Assembly: GCF_011927795.1 (NCBI RefSeq)
Contig: NZ_JAATJJ010000001.1
Span: forward strand, 682,001-746,000
DNA length: 64,000 bases
From: Saonia flava
GTDB lineage: Bacteria; Bacteroidota; Bacteroidia; Flavobacteriales; Flavobacteriaceae
Direction of reading: 5' to 3'
The notes under the pieces were generated by a model that ran no database searches, was not told the origin of the DNA, and saw nothing but the letters and a program-made list of their open reading frames with translations. Shown here in pieces: positions 52,078-62,067 of this stretch; the first letter of the stretch is position 1, and every line of letters starts with the position of its first letter. Made by a program: the position numbers and the translations under genes.

Positions 52078-54438
52078 TTATTCCGTTTGTAGACTTTTAG
52101 AAGGACTAGTTCTTGCCAACTTTAGGGTATGATAACTTACCGTAAACAGAGTGATGAACAATATAAGGGCACTGACAAGGCCAAACATCCACCATTGAAT
52201 TTCAATATGAAAGGCAAAATCCTGTATCCAACTGTTCATGACGTACCAGATTAAGGGAATGGCTATCAAAAGAGCAATTCCTACCAACTGTAGATACCCT
52301 TTGGAAAGCAACTTGAACAACGATCCAATATTCGCCCCCAATATTTTTCGCACCGCTACTTCCTTTAAGCGCTGTTGGGCCGTAAACATGGCCAGACCGA
52401 AAAGCCCCAAACAAGAAATAATTATGGAAACAACAGCGAAAATACCTACCAGTTGTTGTACCCTATGTTCATTCGCATATCCTTTTTCAATAGCTTCGTC
52501 CAAAAAGCGAAAATGAAACGGGAGTTCGCTGAACATTTTGTGTGATTTTTCCATATGAGCTAAGGCACCCACTGTTTGGCCTGGTCTTACTTTCACATAT
52601 AACAGATAGGTTTCCTTTGGCCTACAACGTATAATCATAGGGCCAATGGAATTATGTAGTGACGCGAAATGAAAATTGTCTGTTACACCCACAATTTTAC
52701 CACCTTCATCTCCCCAAAAACTTAGTGATTTTCCAATGGGATTTTTTAGCCCCATCACTTCTACAGCTTCCTGATTAACAAGATAATTAAGGGTGTCCGA
52801 TGCAAAATGGGATGAAAAATTACGTCCTTCCTTTATCGGAATATTGAGCATCTCCGTAAGTCCGAAATCACTGGTAATAATTGAAAACCACTTTTGCCCG
52901 TCTTGAGGGGTCCCACCTTCCCAAACAGGGTCCGAAGTAGTACCTCCTTGATCAATAAAATTGGAACTGGCAGAACTCACTTTTTCAATTCCCGAAAAAT
53001 TGGCCAATTCGGCCTTTAATGCTCCAGATTGTAGATACGTAGCATTATCCATCGGCATATAAACGATATGTTCTTTGTTAAGCCCTAGATTCTTGTTCTG
53101 AATATACCGAAGTTGTAAATAAACGACCAGAGTGCCCATGATCATAGCCATGCAAAGGAAAAACTGAAGTACAACCAGCCCTTTACGGATAGTAGTCTCC
53201 CCTCTGCTATCCTTTAACTTTTCGTGCAAACCATTTCTGCTTTTTAAAGAGGAAAGGGAAAAGGCGGGATATAGCCCTGAAAGAAGGACCGTCACCAATG
53301 AAATAACTGCCAGGATACCATAAAATCGAATATTTGTAAAATCGATGTGAAGTTGTTTTTCGGTAATAGTATTGAAGACAGGCGTAGAAATTTTAGTTAA
53401 AAATACCGCAATACAGACCGATACCAACACCAATACCATTGCCTCCATTAAAAATTGGGCAATTAATGTCCATTTACCAGCTCCCAAAACTTTTTTAATA
53501 CCAATTTCCTTGGAACGTTTTACCGCCCATGTGGTAGTCAGGTTGATAAAATTGAAACATGCGATAAGTAATATAAAAATGCCGATTAAGGCAAAAAGAA
53601 TAACATTGTCTATTCGACCCCCTATAGGTAATCCATTCTCAAATTTAGAATAGAGATAACGATCTTTTAAGGGCTGAAGGGATAAGGTTCTAAAGTCATC
53701 GTCACCCATTTGAGCTGGGAGGTGCTTCATTTTTTCTCCCAATTGACCTAAAGCTGCATTTTCACCATAAAAAACAAAGGTCTTTACCCATGTATTTCCC
53801 CAACTTTTATTGTTCATTGGCAAAAAGTTGTCCAACGGAACCACAGCATCGAAGCGAAGCGTAGATTGTTCAGTAATTTTTTTAAAAACACCCGTTATTA
53901 AAAAAGGTTCCGAGACTTCATCCAGCATCAGGTTAATTGTTTGCCCCATGGCATTGACATTGGGAAAGTAGTGATTCGCCATTTCCTCAGATAGTACAAT
54001 GTTCTTTATATCCTGCAAACATTGATTTGGTTGTCCTTCACTCAATGGGAAAGAAAACATGTCAAAGAACCCGGTATCAGCGCCGATTACTTGTGCACCT
54101 ATTGATTTTTCCACTTGGCCCAAAATAGATTCCCTTGGCCCTGTCCTTCTGATAACCGCCTTAATTTCCGGAATCTGTTCAGATAGTGCCTCTGCAACCG
54201 GATATCCGGTTCCATCCCAAGTAGCCATTGATCCATCATCATTTTTAATATTGGTCAGCACTTGGGCGATTTGATTTCCTTTGGAATGGAAATTATCCTT
54301 TCCGAACTCGTCCATAATCCAAAGTGCAATCAAAAAAACACACCATAGTCCGACTGCAAGACCGAAAATATTAATAAAAGAAAACACCCTGTTCTTCAAT
54401 AGGTTCCGCCAAGCAATTTTTAAATAGTTTTTTATCAT
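52078..54438 (-). CDS. ABC transporter permease, MacB/FtsX type (array member 2)
   Basis: Paralogue of 786 residues, starting MIKNYLKIAWRNLLKNRVFS. Same layout: TM1, MacB-like periplasmic domain, three helices (LLIACFNFINLTTTWAVKRS followed by KEIGIKKVLGAGK), second periplasmic domain, and a last FtsX half with RLKEVAVRKILGANIGSLF. The C-terminus is ARTSPSKSLQTE, the most divergent version of the shared tail, in which NPV is replaced by SPS. It lies 21 bases from the next permease downstream. Confidence 0.9.
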   Translation of the reverse strand: MIKNYLKIAWRNLLKNRVFSFINIFGLAVGLWCVFLIALWIMDEFGKDNFHSKGNQIAQVLTNIKNDDGSMATWDGTGYPVAEALSEQIPEIKAVIRRTGPRESILGQVEKSIGAQVIGADTGFFDMFSFPLSEGQPNQCLQDIKNIVLSEEMANHYFPNVNAMGQTINLMLDEVSEPFLITGVFKKITEQSTLRFDAVVPLDNFLPMNNKSWGNTWVKTFVFYGENAALGQLGEKMKHLPAQMGDDDFRTLSLQPLKDRYLYSKFENGLPIGGRIDNVILFALIGIFILLIACFNFINLTTTWAVKRSKEIGIKKVLGAGKWTLIAQFLMEAMVLVLVSVCIAVFLTKISTPVFNTITEKQLHIDFTNIRFYGILAVISLVTVLLSGLYPAFSLSSLKSRNGLHEKLKDSRGETTIRKGLVVLQFFLCMAMIMGTLVVYLQLRYIQNKNLGLNKEHIVYMPMDNATYLQSGALKAELANFSGIEKVSSASSNFIDQGGTTSDPVWEGGTPQDGQKWFSIITSDFGLTEMLNIPIKEGRNFSSHFASDTLNYLVNQEAVEVMGLKNPIGKSLSFWGDEGGKIVGVTDNFHFASLHNSIGPMIIRCRPKETYLLYVKVRPGQTVGALAHMEKSHKMFSELPFHFRFLDEAIEKGYANEHRVQQLVGIFAVVSIIISCLGLFGLAMFTAQQRLKEVAVRKILGANIGSLFKLLSKGYLQLVGIALLIAIPLIWYVMNSWIQDFAFHIEIQWWMFGLVSALILFITLFTVSYHTLKLARTSPSKSLQTE

Positions 54439-54462
54439 GATTATGTTATTGATTAAACTATG

Positions 54463-56889
54463 TTATTCTTCTTTCAAAGACTCAACAGGGTTGGCCATTG
54501 CAGCTTTAAAGCTCTGCCAACTTACCGTTAATAATGCTATAGCTAAAGCCACAATACCAGCCAAGGCAAAAACCCACCAACTAATATTAGTTTTATAGGC
54601 AAAGCCCTCCAACCATTTATTCATTGCATACAATGAAATAGGTACAGCTATAATAAATGCCAATGCTATCCATTTTACAAAATCTTGGTTCAACAATTTC
54701 ATAATACCAGCGACACTTGCCCCATTTACCTTTCTTACACCAATTTCCTTTTTACGTTGAACAACAGTATAGGATGTTAGACCAAAGAGGCCCAAGGAGG
54801 CAATAAGTATTGCAAGTAATGTAAAAACCTGAAAAGCAATACCAAATGCTTTATCATCATTATACTGGGCTTGAAATTTTTTATCTAAAAAAGTATAGTT
54901 AAAACTACTTCTTGGAAATATTTCATTCCATTTTTTTTCAATTTGATTTATTGAATTTGTGAACCCAGATTCCGATATAGCGGTATCATCAAGTTTAATA
55001 AGCAAGTTGTATACGTCATATTGATTTCGAATTATCATTGGTAAAACAGCCCTCTTTGAACCAAAATGATGGTAATCTTTAATAATCCCTGTTACTTGCC
55101 AATCACTGTTTCCCCAAAACTTTAAATTCTTACCTAAAATTTCATTTACAGAAGTTATATTATGTAATCTTAGGAAGGCTTCATTCACAACAACTTGATT
55201 GTAATTCTTGGCTGCTGTAGGTATAAAAGTATGCCCAGCCAAAAATTCTATCCCAACTAGGTTAAAGTAATCCGGTCGTACATGGTACGAATAGAAAACA
55301 TTATTATTATCTACATCTCCGTTTGGCAATGTTACCCCTCTAGAAGAAGACAAATTATCAAAACTATCACCAGGATATGTTTGTGCAATAGCAACGTTTT
55401 TAACAAAAGAAAGATTCTCTAATTCTGATTCTAACACATTGTATTTGCTAATTACTAAAGAGTCTACTTCTTTACTAACAACTTCTCCATGCAGCGCAAT
55501 AATTTGGTTTAAATTTGTGCCAATAGGCTGATTTTGAAGAAAATTTATTTGCTTGGTAACCACTATGGTACCTACCAATAATATAATAGTTGCTAAAAAT
55601 TGTGCTACTATTAGCCCTTTTCTAACATTTAAACCTCCTGTAGAAGTTTTAATTTTTCCTTTCAACGCTTTTGCTGGCGAATAGCTACTTAATACTATTG
55701 CAGGATACAATCCAGCTAAGACCATCCCAAATAAAATAAACCCAAAAATGGGTAAAAAACTTTCTATATCTGCCCACTCCAAGCTTAAATTTTTACCCGT
55801 ATAATTATTATAAAGAGGTAACAAAACAAGAGTCAATACTAGAGCTATAACTATGGCGACCATGTTTAAAAGAATAGATTCCACTAATGATTGCATCATT
55901 AATTCTGGTCTTTGCGCACCAGAAACTTTCCGTATTCCCGTTTCTTTTGCCCTTTCCAAAGATTTGGTGGTAGACAAATTAATATAATTTAGCCACGAAA
56001 GAATTAATATGATAAACGCAATAGCAGATAAAAATTTTATTCTTGTAATACTTCCATTAGCTTCAACTTCATAAGGTTTATTGGAATAGAGATGAATGTC
56101 CTCAATAGGTTCTATATTATGACGCTCTTCTGTATCTTCTTCTATATCACTATCTATGATTTTTTGCCTTAATTGGGCTGCATTTGTATTGGAAGCCGTT
56201 TTAATGTAGGTATAATAATTATTCATGTTCCAATTGGGCTTCAATTGGTGCTCATTAAAAATACCCCAGGTGTTTTCTGTATTAAAAGAAATTAGAAAAT
56301 TATTTTTAAAATGAATATTCTGAGGCGGATCTGGCATAACTCCCGTAACAGTTAAAACAACTTCAGTACCATCCCAAAATGCGGATACCGTTTTTTGGAA
56401 AGGATCTTCAGAACCAAATAATTTTCTTGCCAAAGTTTCAGAAAGAACAACGGTATTTGGGTCTTTTAAAACAGTTTCTTTTGTCCCCTTTAATAATGGG
56501 TACTTAAAAATATTGAAATAAGAAGCGTCAGCTAAAGACCCCATTGGTTGTTCAAAAATATTGTCTCCTAAAACAAAAGTCACCTTCTCAAAATAATAGA
56601 AACGCACATAATCTAAAACCTCAGGAAATTCTTGCTTTAAAGATGGCCCTGATGCATTATAAGTCATAGCATCACCTGCCTCAAATGTATCCCCAACAAG
56701 GTAATCCATGTAGGCACGATATACATTTTCTGACCCCTCAAATTTATCATAGCTGCGTTCGTTTTTAATATAAATCATTATCAATACAAAAGAAGCAATG
56801 CCTATGGCCAAACCAAAAATGTTTATAAAGGAATACAGCTTGTTTTTCAATAAATATCTTGTAGCGATTTTTAAGAATAGTTTATACAT
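54463..56889 (-). CDS. ABC transporter permease, MacB/FtsX type (array member 3)
   Basis: Paralogue of 808 residues starting MYKLFLKIATRYLLKNKLYS, so its N-terminus differs from the K-x-YLKIAWRNL start of the others. Duplicated MacB-periplasmic/FtsX layout, with coupling motifs AKETGIRKVSGAQ and RKKEIGVRKVNGAS. Ends AMANPVESLKEE. It is more AT-rich at its wobble positions than member 4 beside it, by impression. A 146-bp repeat lies immediately upstream of its start codon (56896-57041). Confidence 0.9.
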   Translation of the reverse strand: MYKLFLKIATRYLLKNKLYSFINIFGLAIGIASFVLIMIYIKNERSYDKFEGSENVYRAYMDYLVGDTFEAGDAMTYNASGPSLKQEFPEVLDYVRFYYFEKVTFVLGDNIFEQPMGSLADASYFNIFKYPLLKGTKETVLKDPNTVVLSETLARKLFGSEDPFQKTVSAFWDGTEVVLTVTGVMPDPPQNIHFKNNFLISFNTENTWGIFNEHQLKPNWNMNNYYTYIKTASNTNAAQLRQKIIDSDIEEDTEERHNIEPIEDIHLYSNKPYEVEANGSITRIKFLSAIAFIILILSWLNYINLSTTKSLERAKETGIRKVSGAQRPELMMQSLVESILLNMVAIVIALVLTLVLLPLYNNYTGKNLSLEWADIESFLPIFGFILFGMVLAGLYPAIVLSSYSPAKALKGKIKTSTGGLNVRKGLIVAQFLATIILLVGTIVVTKQINFLQNQPIGTNLNQIIALHGEVVSKEVDSLVISKYNVLESELENLSFVKNVAIAQTYPGDSFDNLSSSRGVTLPNGDVDNNNVFYSYHVRPDYFNLVGIEFLAGHTFIPTAAKNYNQVVVNEAFLRLHNITSVNEILGKNLKFWGNSDWQVTGIIKDYHHFGSKRAVLPMIIRNQYDVYNLLIKLDDTAISESGFTNSINQIEKKWNEIFPRSSFNYTFLDKKFQAQYNDDKAFGIAFQVFTLLAILIASLGLFGLTSYTVVQRKKEIGVRKVNGASVAGIMKLLNQDFVKWIALAFIIAVPISLYAMNKWLEGFAYKTNISWWVFALAGIVALAIALLTVSWQSFKAAMANPVESLKEE

Positions 56890-56895
56890 AAGTAT

Positions 56896-57041
56896 TTCTT
56901 GTTTTTCTTTTGAATTACATCGTGGTCATTCCGACAGAGTCTTGATTTCAACATCGAGACGACGAGGAATCTTAACCCACTTTGTGTTTATTCATTTTTA
57001 GATTTCTCATATGCATCTTTCGGATTCAATCCGAAATGACA
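56896..57041. repeat. 146-bp intergenic repeat, copy 1
   Basis: Differs from 59482-59627 by one base (C at 57031, T at 59617). Ends carry imperfect inverted sequences, GTCATTCCGA near the left end and the complement of GTCATTTCGG at the right. An internal hairpin TTTCGGAT / ATCCGAAA lies near the right end. The start TTCTTGTTTTTCTTTTG may be outside the mobile unit. Resembles a small non-coding interspersed element; no ORF. Confidence 0.9.
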
Positions 57042-57058
57042 TTTTGTCTCTCAAAATT

Positions 57059-59479
57059 CTATTCTGTACGTAGACTCTCCACTGGATTTTGTTTTGCTGC
57101 CCTGATTGCTTGAAAACTGATTGTAAAAATGGCTACTAATAATACACCCAAGATAGCGGCTCCGAATACCCACAATGGTATGGCGATACGATAGGTATAG
57201 TTTTGCAACCACTGCTCCATAAAATAATAGGCAACGGGAATCGCTATCACGCCTGAAACCAAAATCAATACCGCAAAATCTTTTGAGAGCATTTTAAATA
57301 AGCTCGAGATAGATGCCCCCAACACTTTTCGAATACCAATTTCCTTGGTACGTTGTTCGGCCATAAATGTGGCCAATCCAAATAGTCCTAAACAGCTTAT
57401 GAAAAGTGCGAGAAAGGAGAATATTCCTGACAATTTTCTCATTCGCTCCTCTGTTTTAAATTTGTTTCCGAAGGCGGCATCTACAAATTGATATTCAAAT
57501 GGAACGCTGGGTGCAAACTTTTGAAAGACCGTCTCGATCTGGGCCAACGATTCTGTGGGGCTTTTACTTGGAGCCAATTTTAGATTGATCAAATTGGTTT
57601 CGTCGTAACGTATCGTATAAATGCACTGCTTCACGGGTTCAAAGGGCGATTCAGTTATCAGGTTTTTGACTACGCCTATAACTTTATGCTCCCCGTCAGA
57701 CCATCGTATGGTTTTCCCGATAGGGTCTTGCAGGTTCATATACTCTACGGCAGCCTCGTTCAGGATGTACGCCGTGGAATCTGAAGCAAAATCCCTTGAA
57801 AAATCCCGTCCCTGGGCCATTTCCCATCCCACGGTTTTTCCAAAATCGTGCGACACATAATTACTGTTAATATTGGTCATAAAACTGGGGTCCTTTCCTT
57901 CCCATTCATAGCCGCCGTTACTGTGCCAAATCTCTGTTAAAGGACTTGAGGATTCTGCCATTTCAGCTACTACTCCTGTTTTTTTCAATGCTTCACGAAG
58001 CGAATTATACTTACCCTCAAAATCTTCAGTGTTTTTTTCAACCATGATAAGTTCGCTTTTGTCATAGCCTATAGGCTGATTTTTGGTATGTTGAATCTGC
58101 CGATTGACCACCACTGTGCCGACTACCAAGATTATGGAAACTGTAAATTGGATAATGACCAAGGCTTTTCGGAAAGACATTGCCGATGTTCCTGTTAGAA
58201 GGGATCCCTTTAGTACTTTCATGGGGCGGAACGATGAGAGGTAAAGCGCCGGGTAGCTTCCGGCCATAATACTTGTTGCCAAGACCAACCCCAAACCAAT
58301 GGACCAAAAGATGGGATTGAAAAACGGTAAAACTATTTGTTTGTCCGCCAATTGATTGAATAGCGGCAATAACAACGCAACAAGCACAATGGCCAGTACA
58401 AATGCGCTAAGAGTAACCACAAAAGATTCGAACATAAACTGCCCGACCAATTGATTTTTGTTAGACCCAACGGTTTTTCGTATACCTACTTCTTTGGCTC
58501 GTTTCTGTGCTCGAGCTGTGGAAAGGTTCATAAAATTGATACAGGCCAATAACAGCACAAAGATTCCGATGATGCCGAACATTCGCACATATTGAATCGC
58601 TCCACCTACGGATACACCGTTTTTAAAACTTGATTTTAAATGCCAATCTTTCATGGGGTGAAGAAAGATTTTTGGATCACTTTGTTTGCTACCCTCGGGC
58701 ACATGATCGTAGAGTATATTCTTTATTTTATCATTCACAGCATGCATAGACGACCGATCGGATATCTGCACATAAACCTGATAGGAATTATTGTCCCATA
58801 ATTTTCGATCGCGTGCTGTTTTCACCCAATCGTTCGAGGCCACGTAAAGGTCCCATGGAGCTATAAATTGGAGTTTTTCTGATTCTGTAAAAGCCCTAAG
58901 TGCGTCAAAAATGTCAGCATTAGTGGGTAGCTCTTCAAAAACCCCTTTTACGGTAACGTTTCTGTCATTATTTATCTTCATGGTTTTGCCCATGGGGTCT
59001 TCATTTCCAAAGAAGGCTTTGGCCGTAGATTCAGAAATCACGATAGAATTGGGGTCGTTTAGGGCATCATGATTTCCCTTTAGCATATGTAACGAGAACA
59101 TACGCAGGGCATCTTTTTCCATAAAGGCACCATATTCGTTCAGGTTTTTTTCTTCGACGGATAGTATGTTGTCTCCAGGGAAGGAACCCATGACCACATG
59201 TTCAAAATCTCCTGCGTACGTATTTCGTAATTCATCGGCCAATGGATAGGGTAAGGTAAATCGGGTACGGGTCTCGCCATTGTTTGTTTTATTAACCAAT
59301 ATCTGCGCAATGTGCCCATGGTTTTTAAAATTTGTATTGTAAGTTGTTTCGTCAAAAATCCATAAACCTATAAGAATAGTCACGGTAAGACCCAAGGCCA
59401 GTCCCCCAATATTAATAATGGAATATCCTTTGTTCTTGGTTAGATTCCTCCAAGCGATTTTTAGATAGTTTTTGAACAT
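57059..59479 (-). CDS. ABC transporter permease, MacB/FtsX type (array member 4, flanked by direct repeats)
   Basis: Paralogue of 806 residues starting MFKNYLKIAWRNLTKNKGYS. Layout as in the array, with coupling motifs AKEVGIRKTVGSNKNQL and RTKEIGIRKVLGASISSLF, and tail AKQNPVESLRTE. Copies of the 146-bp repeat lie directly upstream (59482-59627) and just after the stop (56896-57041), so this gene is an intact cassette between direct repeats. Close in sequence to member 5 (both contain FMNLSTARxxKRAxEVGxRK and SSFRPxxVLKG), suggesting a recent duplication. Confidence 0.9.
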   Translation of the reverse strand: MFKNYLKIAWRNLTKNKGYSIINIGGLALGLTVTILIGLWIFDETTYNTNFKNHGHIAQILVNKTNNGETRTRFTLPYPLADELRNTYAGDFEHVVMGSFPGDNILSVEEKNLNEYGAFMEKDALRMFSLHMLKGNHDALNDPNSIVISESTAKAFFGNEDPMGKTMKINNDRNVTVKGVFEELPTNADIFDALRAFTESEKLQFIAPWDLYVASNDWVKTARDRKLWDNNSYQVYVQISDRSSMHAVNDKIKNILYDHVPEGSKQSDPKIFLHPMKDWHLKSSFKNGVSVGGAIQYVRMFGIIGIFVLLLACINFMNLSTARAQKRAKEVGIRKTVGSNKNQLVGQFMFESFVVTLSAFVLAIVLVALLLPLFNQLADKQIVLPFFNPIFWSIGLGLVLATSIMAGSYPALYLSSFRPMKVLKGSLLTGTSAMSFRKALVIIQFTVSIILVVGTVVVNRQIQHTKNQPIGYDKSELIMVEKNTEDFEGKYNSLREALKKTGVVAEMAESSSPLTEIWHSNGGYEWEGKDPSFMTNINSNYVSHDFGKTVGWEMAQGRDFSRDFASDSTAYILNEAAVEYMNLQDPIGKTIRWSDGEHKVIGVVKNLITESPFEPVKQCIYTIRYDETNLINLKLAPSKSPTESLAQIETVFQKFAPSVPFEYQFVDAAFGNKFKTEERMRKLSGIFSFLALFISCLGLFGLATFMAEQRTKEIGIRKVLGASISSLFKMLSKDFAVLILVSGVIAIPVAYYFMEQWLQNYTYRIAIPLWVFGAAILGVLLVAIFTISFQAIRAAKQNPVESLRTE

Positions 59480-59481
59480 GA

Positions 59482-59627
59482 TTCTTGTTTTTCTTTTGAA
59501 TTACATCGTGGTCATTCCGACAGAGTCTTGATTTCAACATCGAGACGACGAGGAATCTTAACCCACTTTGTGTTTATTCATTTTTAGATTTCTCATATGC
59601 ATCTTTCGGATTCAATTCGAAATGACA
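59482..59627. repeat. 146-bp intergenic repeat, copy 2
   Basis: Second copy, 2586 bases to the right of copy 1 and in the same orientation. The single difference changes the hairpin arm ATCCGAAA to ATTCGAAA, which still allows a G-U pair in RNA. Located between permease members 4 and 5, where neighbouring gaps without the repeat are only 21-24 bases. Confidence 0.9.
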
Positions 59628-59667
59628 CTTTTTTTACCTCAAGCATCTTTCGTCCTTATTATTCATT

Positions 59668-62046
59668 TCATTCCGTTCGTAAGCTTTTTACGGGGTTTAC
59701 CATAGCGGCTTTTATTGCCTGAAAACTTACCGTCAACAATGCGATACAAATGGCCGCAAATCCGGCAAGGGCAAAGACCCACCAATTGATTTCTATTCGA
59801 TAGGCAAAGCTTTCCAGCCAGTTTTGCATTAACCACCAGGCTATAGGGCCTGCAATCAAAAGAGCGATAATGACTAGACCTATAAAGTCCTTGGAGAGTA
59901 GTTGTACAATTCCGGAAACACTTGACCCTAACACCTTTCTAACACCAATTTCCTTCTTGCGCTGGTCTGCAGTATATGCCGCAAGTCCAAATAACCCTAA
60001 ACAAGAAAGAATGATGGCCAGAACAGAAAATATCTTAGCCAACTTCCCAACCAATGCCTCGTTTCTAAACCTAGAATTAAACAAATCGTTTTCAAAACGA
60101 TACTCAAAAGGAAATGCAGGATTATATTCTTTTAGAATTTTCTCGATGGAGGCCAATGCATCCAGTCTTGATGATTCTGGTTTTATTTTTATATACATGC
60201 TATTTGCATAGTCGTAATTGTTATAGAACATGACGGGACCAGTTTTTCCATTGCCGTACATATCTCCATAAAGGTAATCCTTGACCACACCTATAATAGT
60301 ATAATTGATGTCATTACGCATTACCGTTTTACCAAGTGCGCTATTATCTCCCATAAGGTTCGCAAAGGATTGGGTTATAATAATATTGGTACTATCTACA
60401 GCTCTATTATCATTAAAACCATGACCCTCAAGTAATTCCAACCCTACAGTGCTAATAAAATTTGGACTTACATATCTAAATCGGACAAGTACATCGTCTG
60501 TGTCCATACCTCCTTGCCAACTTAAACCAGACCCATTATTACCGCTGGATAGCATATTCGTATTTGTTAACGCAACATCCTCTACCGTACCGGAAGCGAT
60601 CATGGCCTCCTTTATTGGATCAAACTTATCTATCATGTTTCCATTGATCGGTACATTGACCAATCTTTCTTTTTCATAACCCACATCACGGGCTCTAACA
60701 TGTTGTATTTGCTGATAAATTATAATACTGCTGATAATAAAAACTATAGAAACTATAAATTGGGTAATTACAAGACCTTTTCTAATGATGGCCGCATTAC
60801 CTTGACTTTTACTAATCCCTTTAAGTACGTGAACAGGTCTAAAAGAGGAGAGATACAAGGCAGGGTACCATCCCGCCAAAAGGCCACAAACCAATGTAAT
60901 ACCCATAAGGGAAAACATATGTAATGGTTGGAACAATCTCAATTCAATCTGTTTATCGACCAAGGTGTTGAAAGATGGTAGTAACATTACCAAAAAAGCA
61001 ATACTAAGAATAGCGGCAATACTTGCCAAAATGACCGATTCAATCATAAATTGACCAACCAATCTTCTCTTATTGGACCCCAATACTTTTCGCACACCTA
61101 CTTCATTGGCTCTTTTTCCGCTTCTTGCTGTTGATAAATTCATAAAGTTTATACATGCTATCAATAGAATAATTAGTGCAATAAATGCTAATGACCTCAC
61201 CAATTTAATTTGGCCCCCTACTTTTTTCCCTCCCCTAAAATCCGAACGTAAATGCCAATCCTTTATAGAATGCAGGAAAGCCACATTAGGGTTTTCATCA
61301 TCATCAGACCTTTTTGAGGCAATCATACCCCTTACCTTAGTATCTACTTCCTTAAAATTAGAATTAGGTGCAAGTTCTACAAAGGTATCCGCGAAATTAT
61401 TGCCGTATTCCTCAGTCCAGGACATATCTGTTTCTCCTAGCTGAAATCTTTCGAATGGTAAAAGCCAATTAAAACCAAACGTAACATTCCTAGGTAAATC
61501 TTTAACAACTCCGGTAACGGTAAAACTATATTCATTGTTAATTTTCAATACACGGTTCAGCACTTTTTTGTCCGGACCAAAAATTGTATATGCCGTTTCT
61601 TGAGTCAGAACAATTCCATCTGGTCTAGATAGCGCGCTTTTCATTTCCCCTTCTATAAATGTTAAACTGAAAATATCCAAAAAATCAGGATGTACATATC
61701 TACCATATCTGTTGATTCTATTTTCTCCAACCGTAAGTAAAATCTCCCCACCCCAAGTTGTAGACGACTTTGTAATCTCTGGTATTTCGTTTTTTAAGTC
61801 TTTAGCCAGCGGTCCGGGAGTGGAGTAAAAAGTGTACACCTCACCTTCAAAGGTTTGGTTAGTAGGTACGATATAGACCAAATCTTGTTTAGGAAAAACG
61901 CTATCAAAGTTTAGTTCATCCTCAACCCAAAGAAAAATTAGGCTTGCACAAGTAATGCCAATGGCTAGCCCAAAAATATTGATTGCGCTAAATCCTTTAT
62001 TTCTCCAAAGGTTCCGCCAAGCGATTTTTAGATAACTTTTAAACAT
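59668..62046 (-). CDS. ABC transporter permease, MacB/FtsX type (array member 5)
   Basis: Paralogue of 792 residues starting MFKSYLKIAWRNLWRNKGFS. Same two-half layout, with motifs ANEVGVRKVLGSNKRRL and RKKEIGVRKVLGSSVSG, and tail AMVNPVKSLRTE. The segment SMYIKIKPESSRLDALASIE resembles the equivalent part of member 4. It lies 21 bases after the stop of member 6. Function is as for the array: a probable efflux or mechanotransmission permease, substrate unknown. Confidence 0.9.
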   Translation of the reverse strand: MFKSYLKIAWRNLWRNKGFSAINIFGLAIGITCASLIFLWVEDELNFDSVFPKQDLVYIVPTNQTFEGEVYTFYSTPGPLAKDLKNEIPEITKSSTTWGGEILLTVGENRINRYGRYVHPDFLDIFSLTFIEGEMKSALSRPDGIVLTQETAYTIFGPDKKVLNRVLKINNEYSFTVTGVVKDLPRNVTFGFNWLLPFERFQLGETDMSWTEEYGNNFADTFVELAPNSNFKEVDTKVRGMIASKRSDDDENPNVAFLHSIKDWHLRSDFRGGKKVGGQIKLVRSLAFIALIILLIACINFMNLSTARSGKRANEVGVRKVLGSNKRRLVGQFMIESVILASIAAILSIAFLVMLLPSFNTLVDKQIELRLFQPLHMFSLMGITLVCGLLAGWYPALYLSSFRPVHVLKGISKSQGNAAIIRKGLVITQFIVSIVFIISSIIIYQQIQHVRARDVGYEKERLVNVPINGNMIDKFDPIKEAMIASGTVEDVALTNTNMLSSGNNGSGLSWQGGMDTDDVLVRFRYVSPNFISTVGLELLEGHGFNDNRAVDSTNIIITQSFANLMGDNSALGKTVMRNDINYTIIGVVKDYLYGDMYGNGKTGPVMFYNNYDYANSMYIKIKPESSRLDALASIEKILKEYNPAFPFEYRFENDLFNSRFRNEALVGKLAKIFSVLAIILSCLGLFGLAAYTADQRKKEIGVRKVLGSSVSGIVQLLSKDFIGLVIIALLIAGPIAWWLMQNWLESFAYRIEINWWVFALAGFAAICIALLTVSFQAIKAAMVNPVKSLRTE

Positions 62047-62067
62047 GGTTTTCGTTTTTTGATTGGT

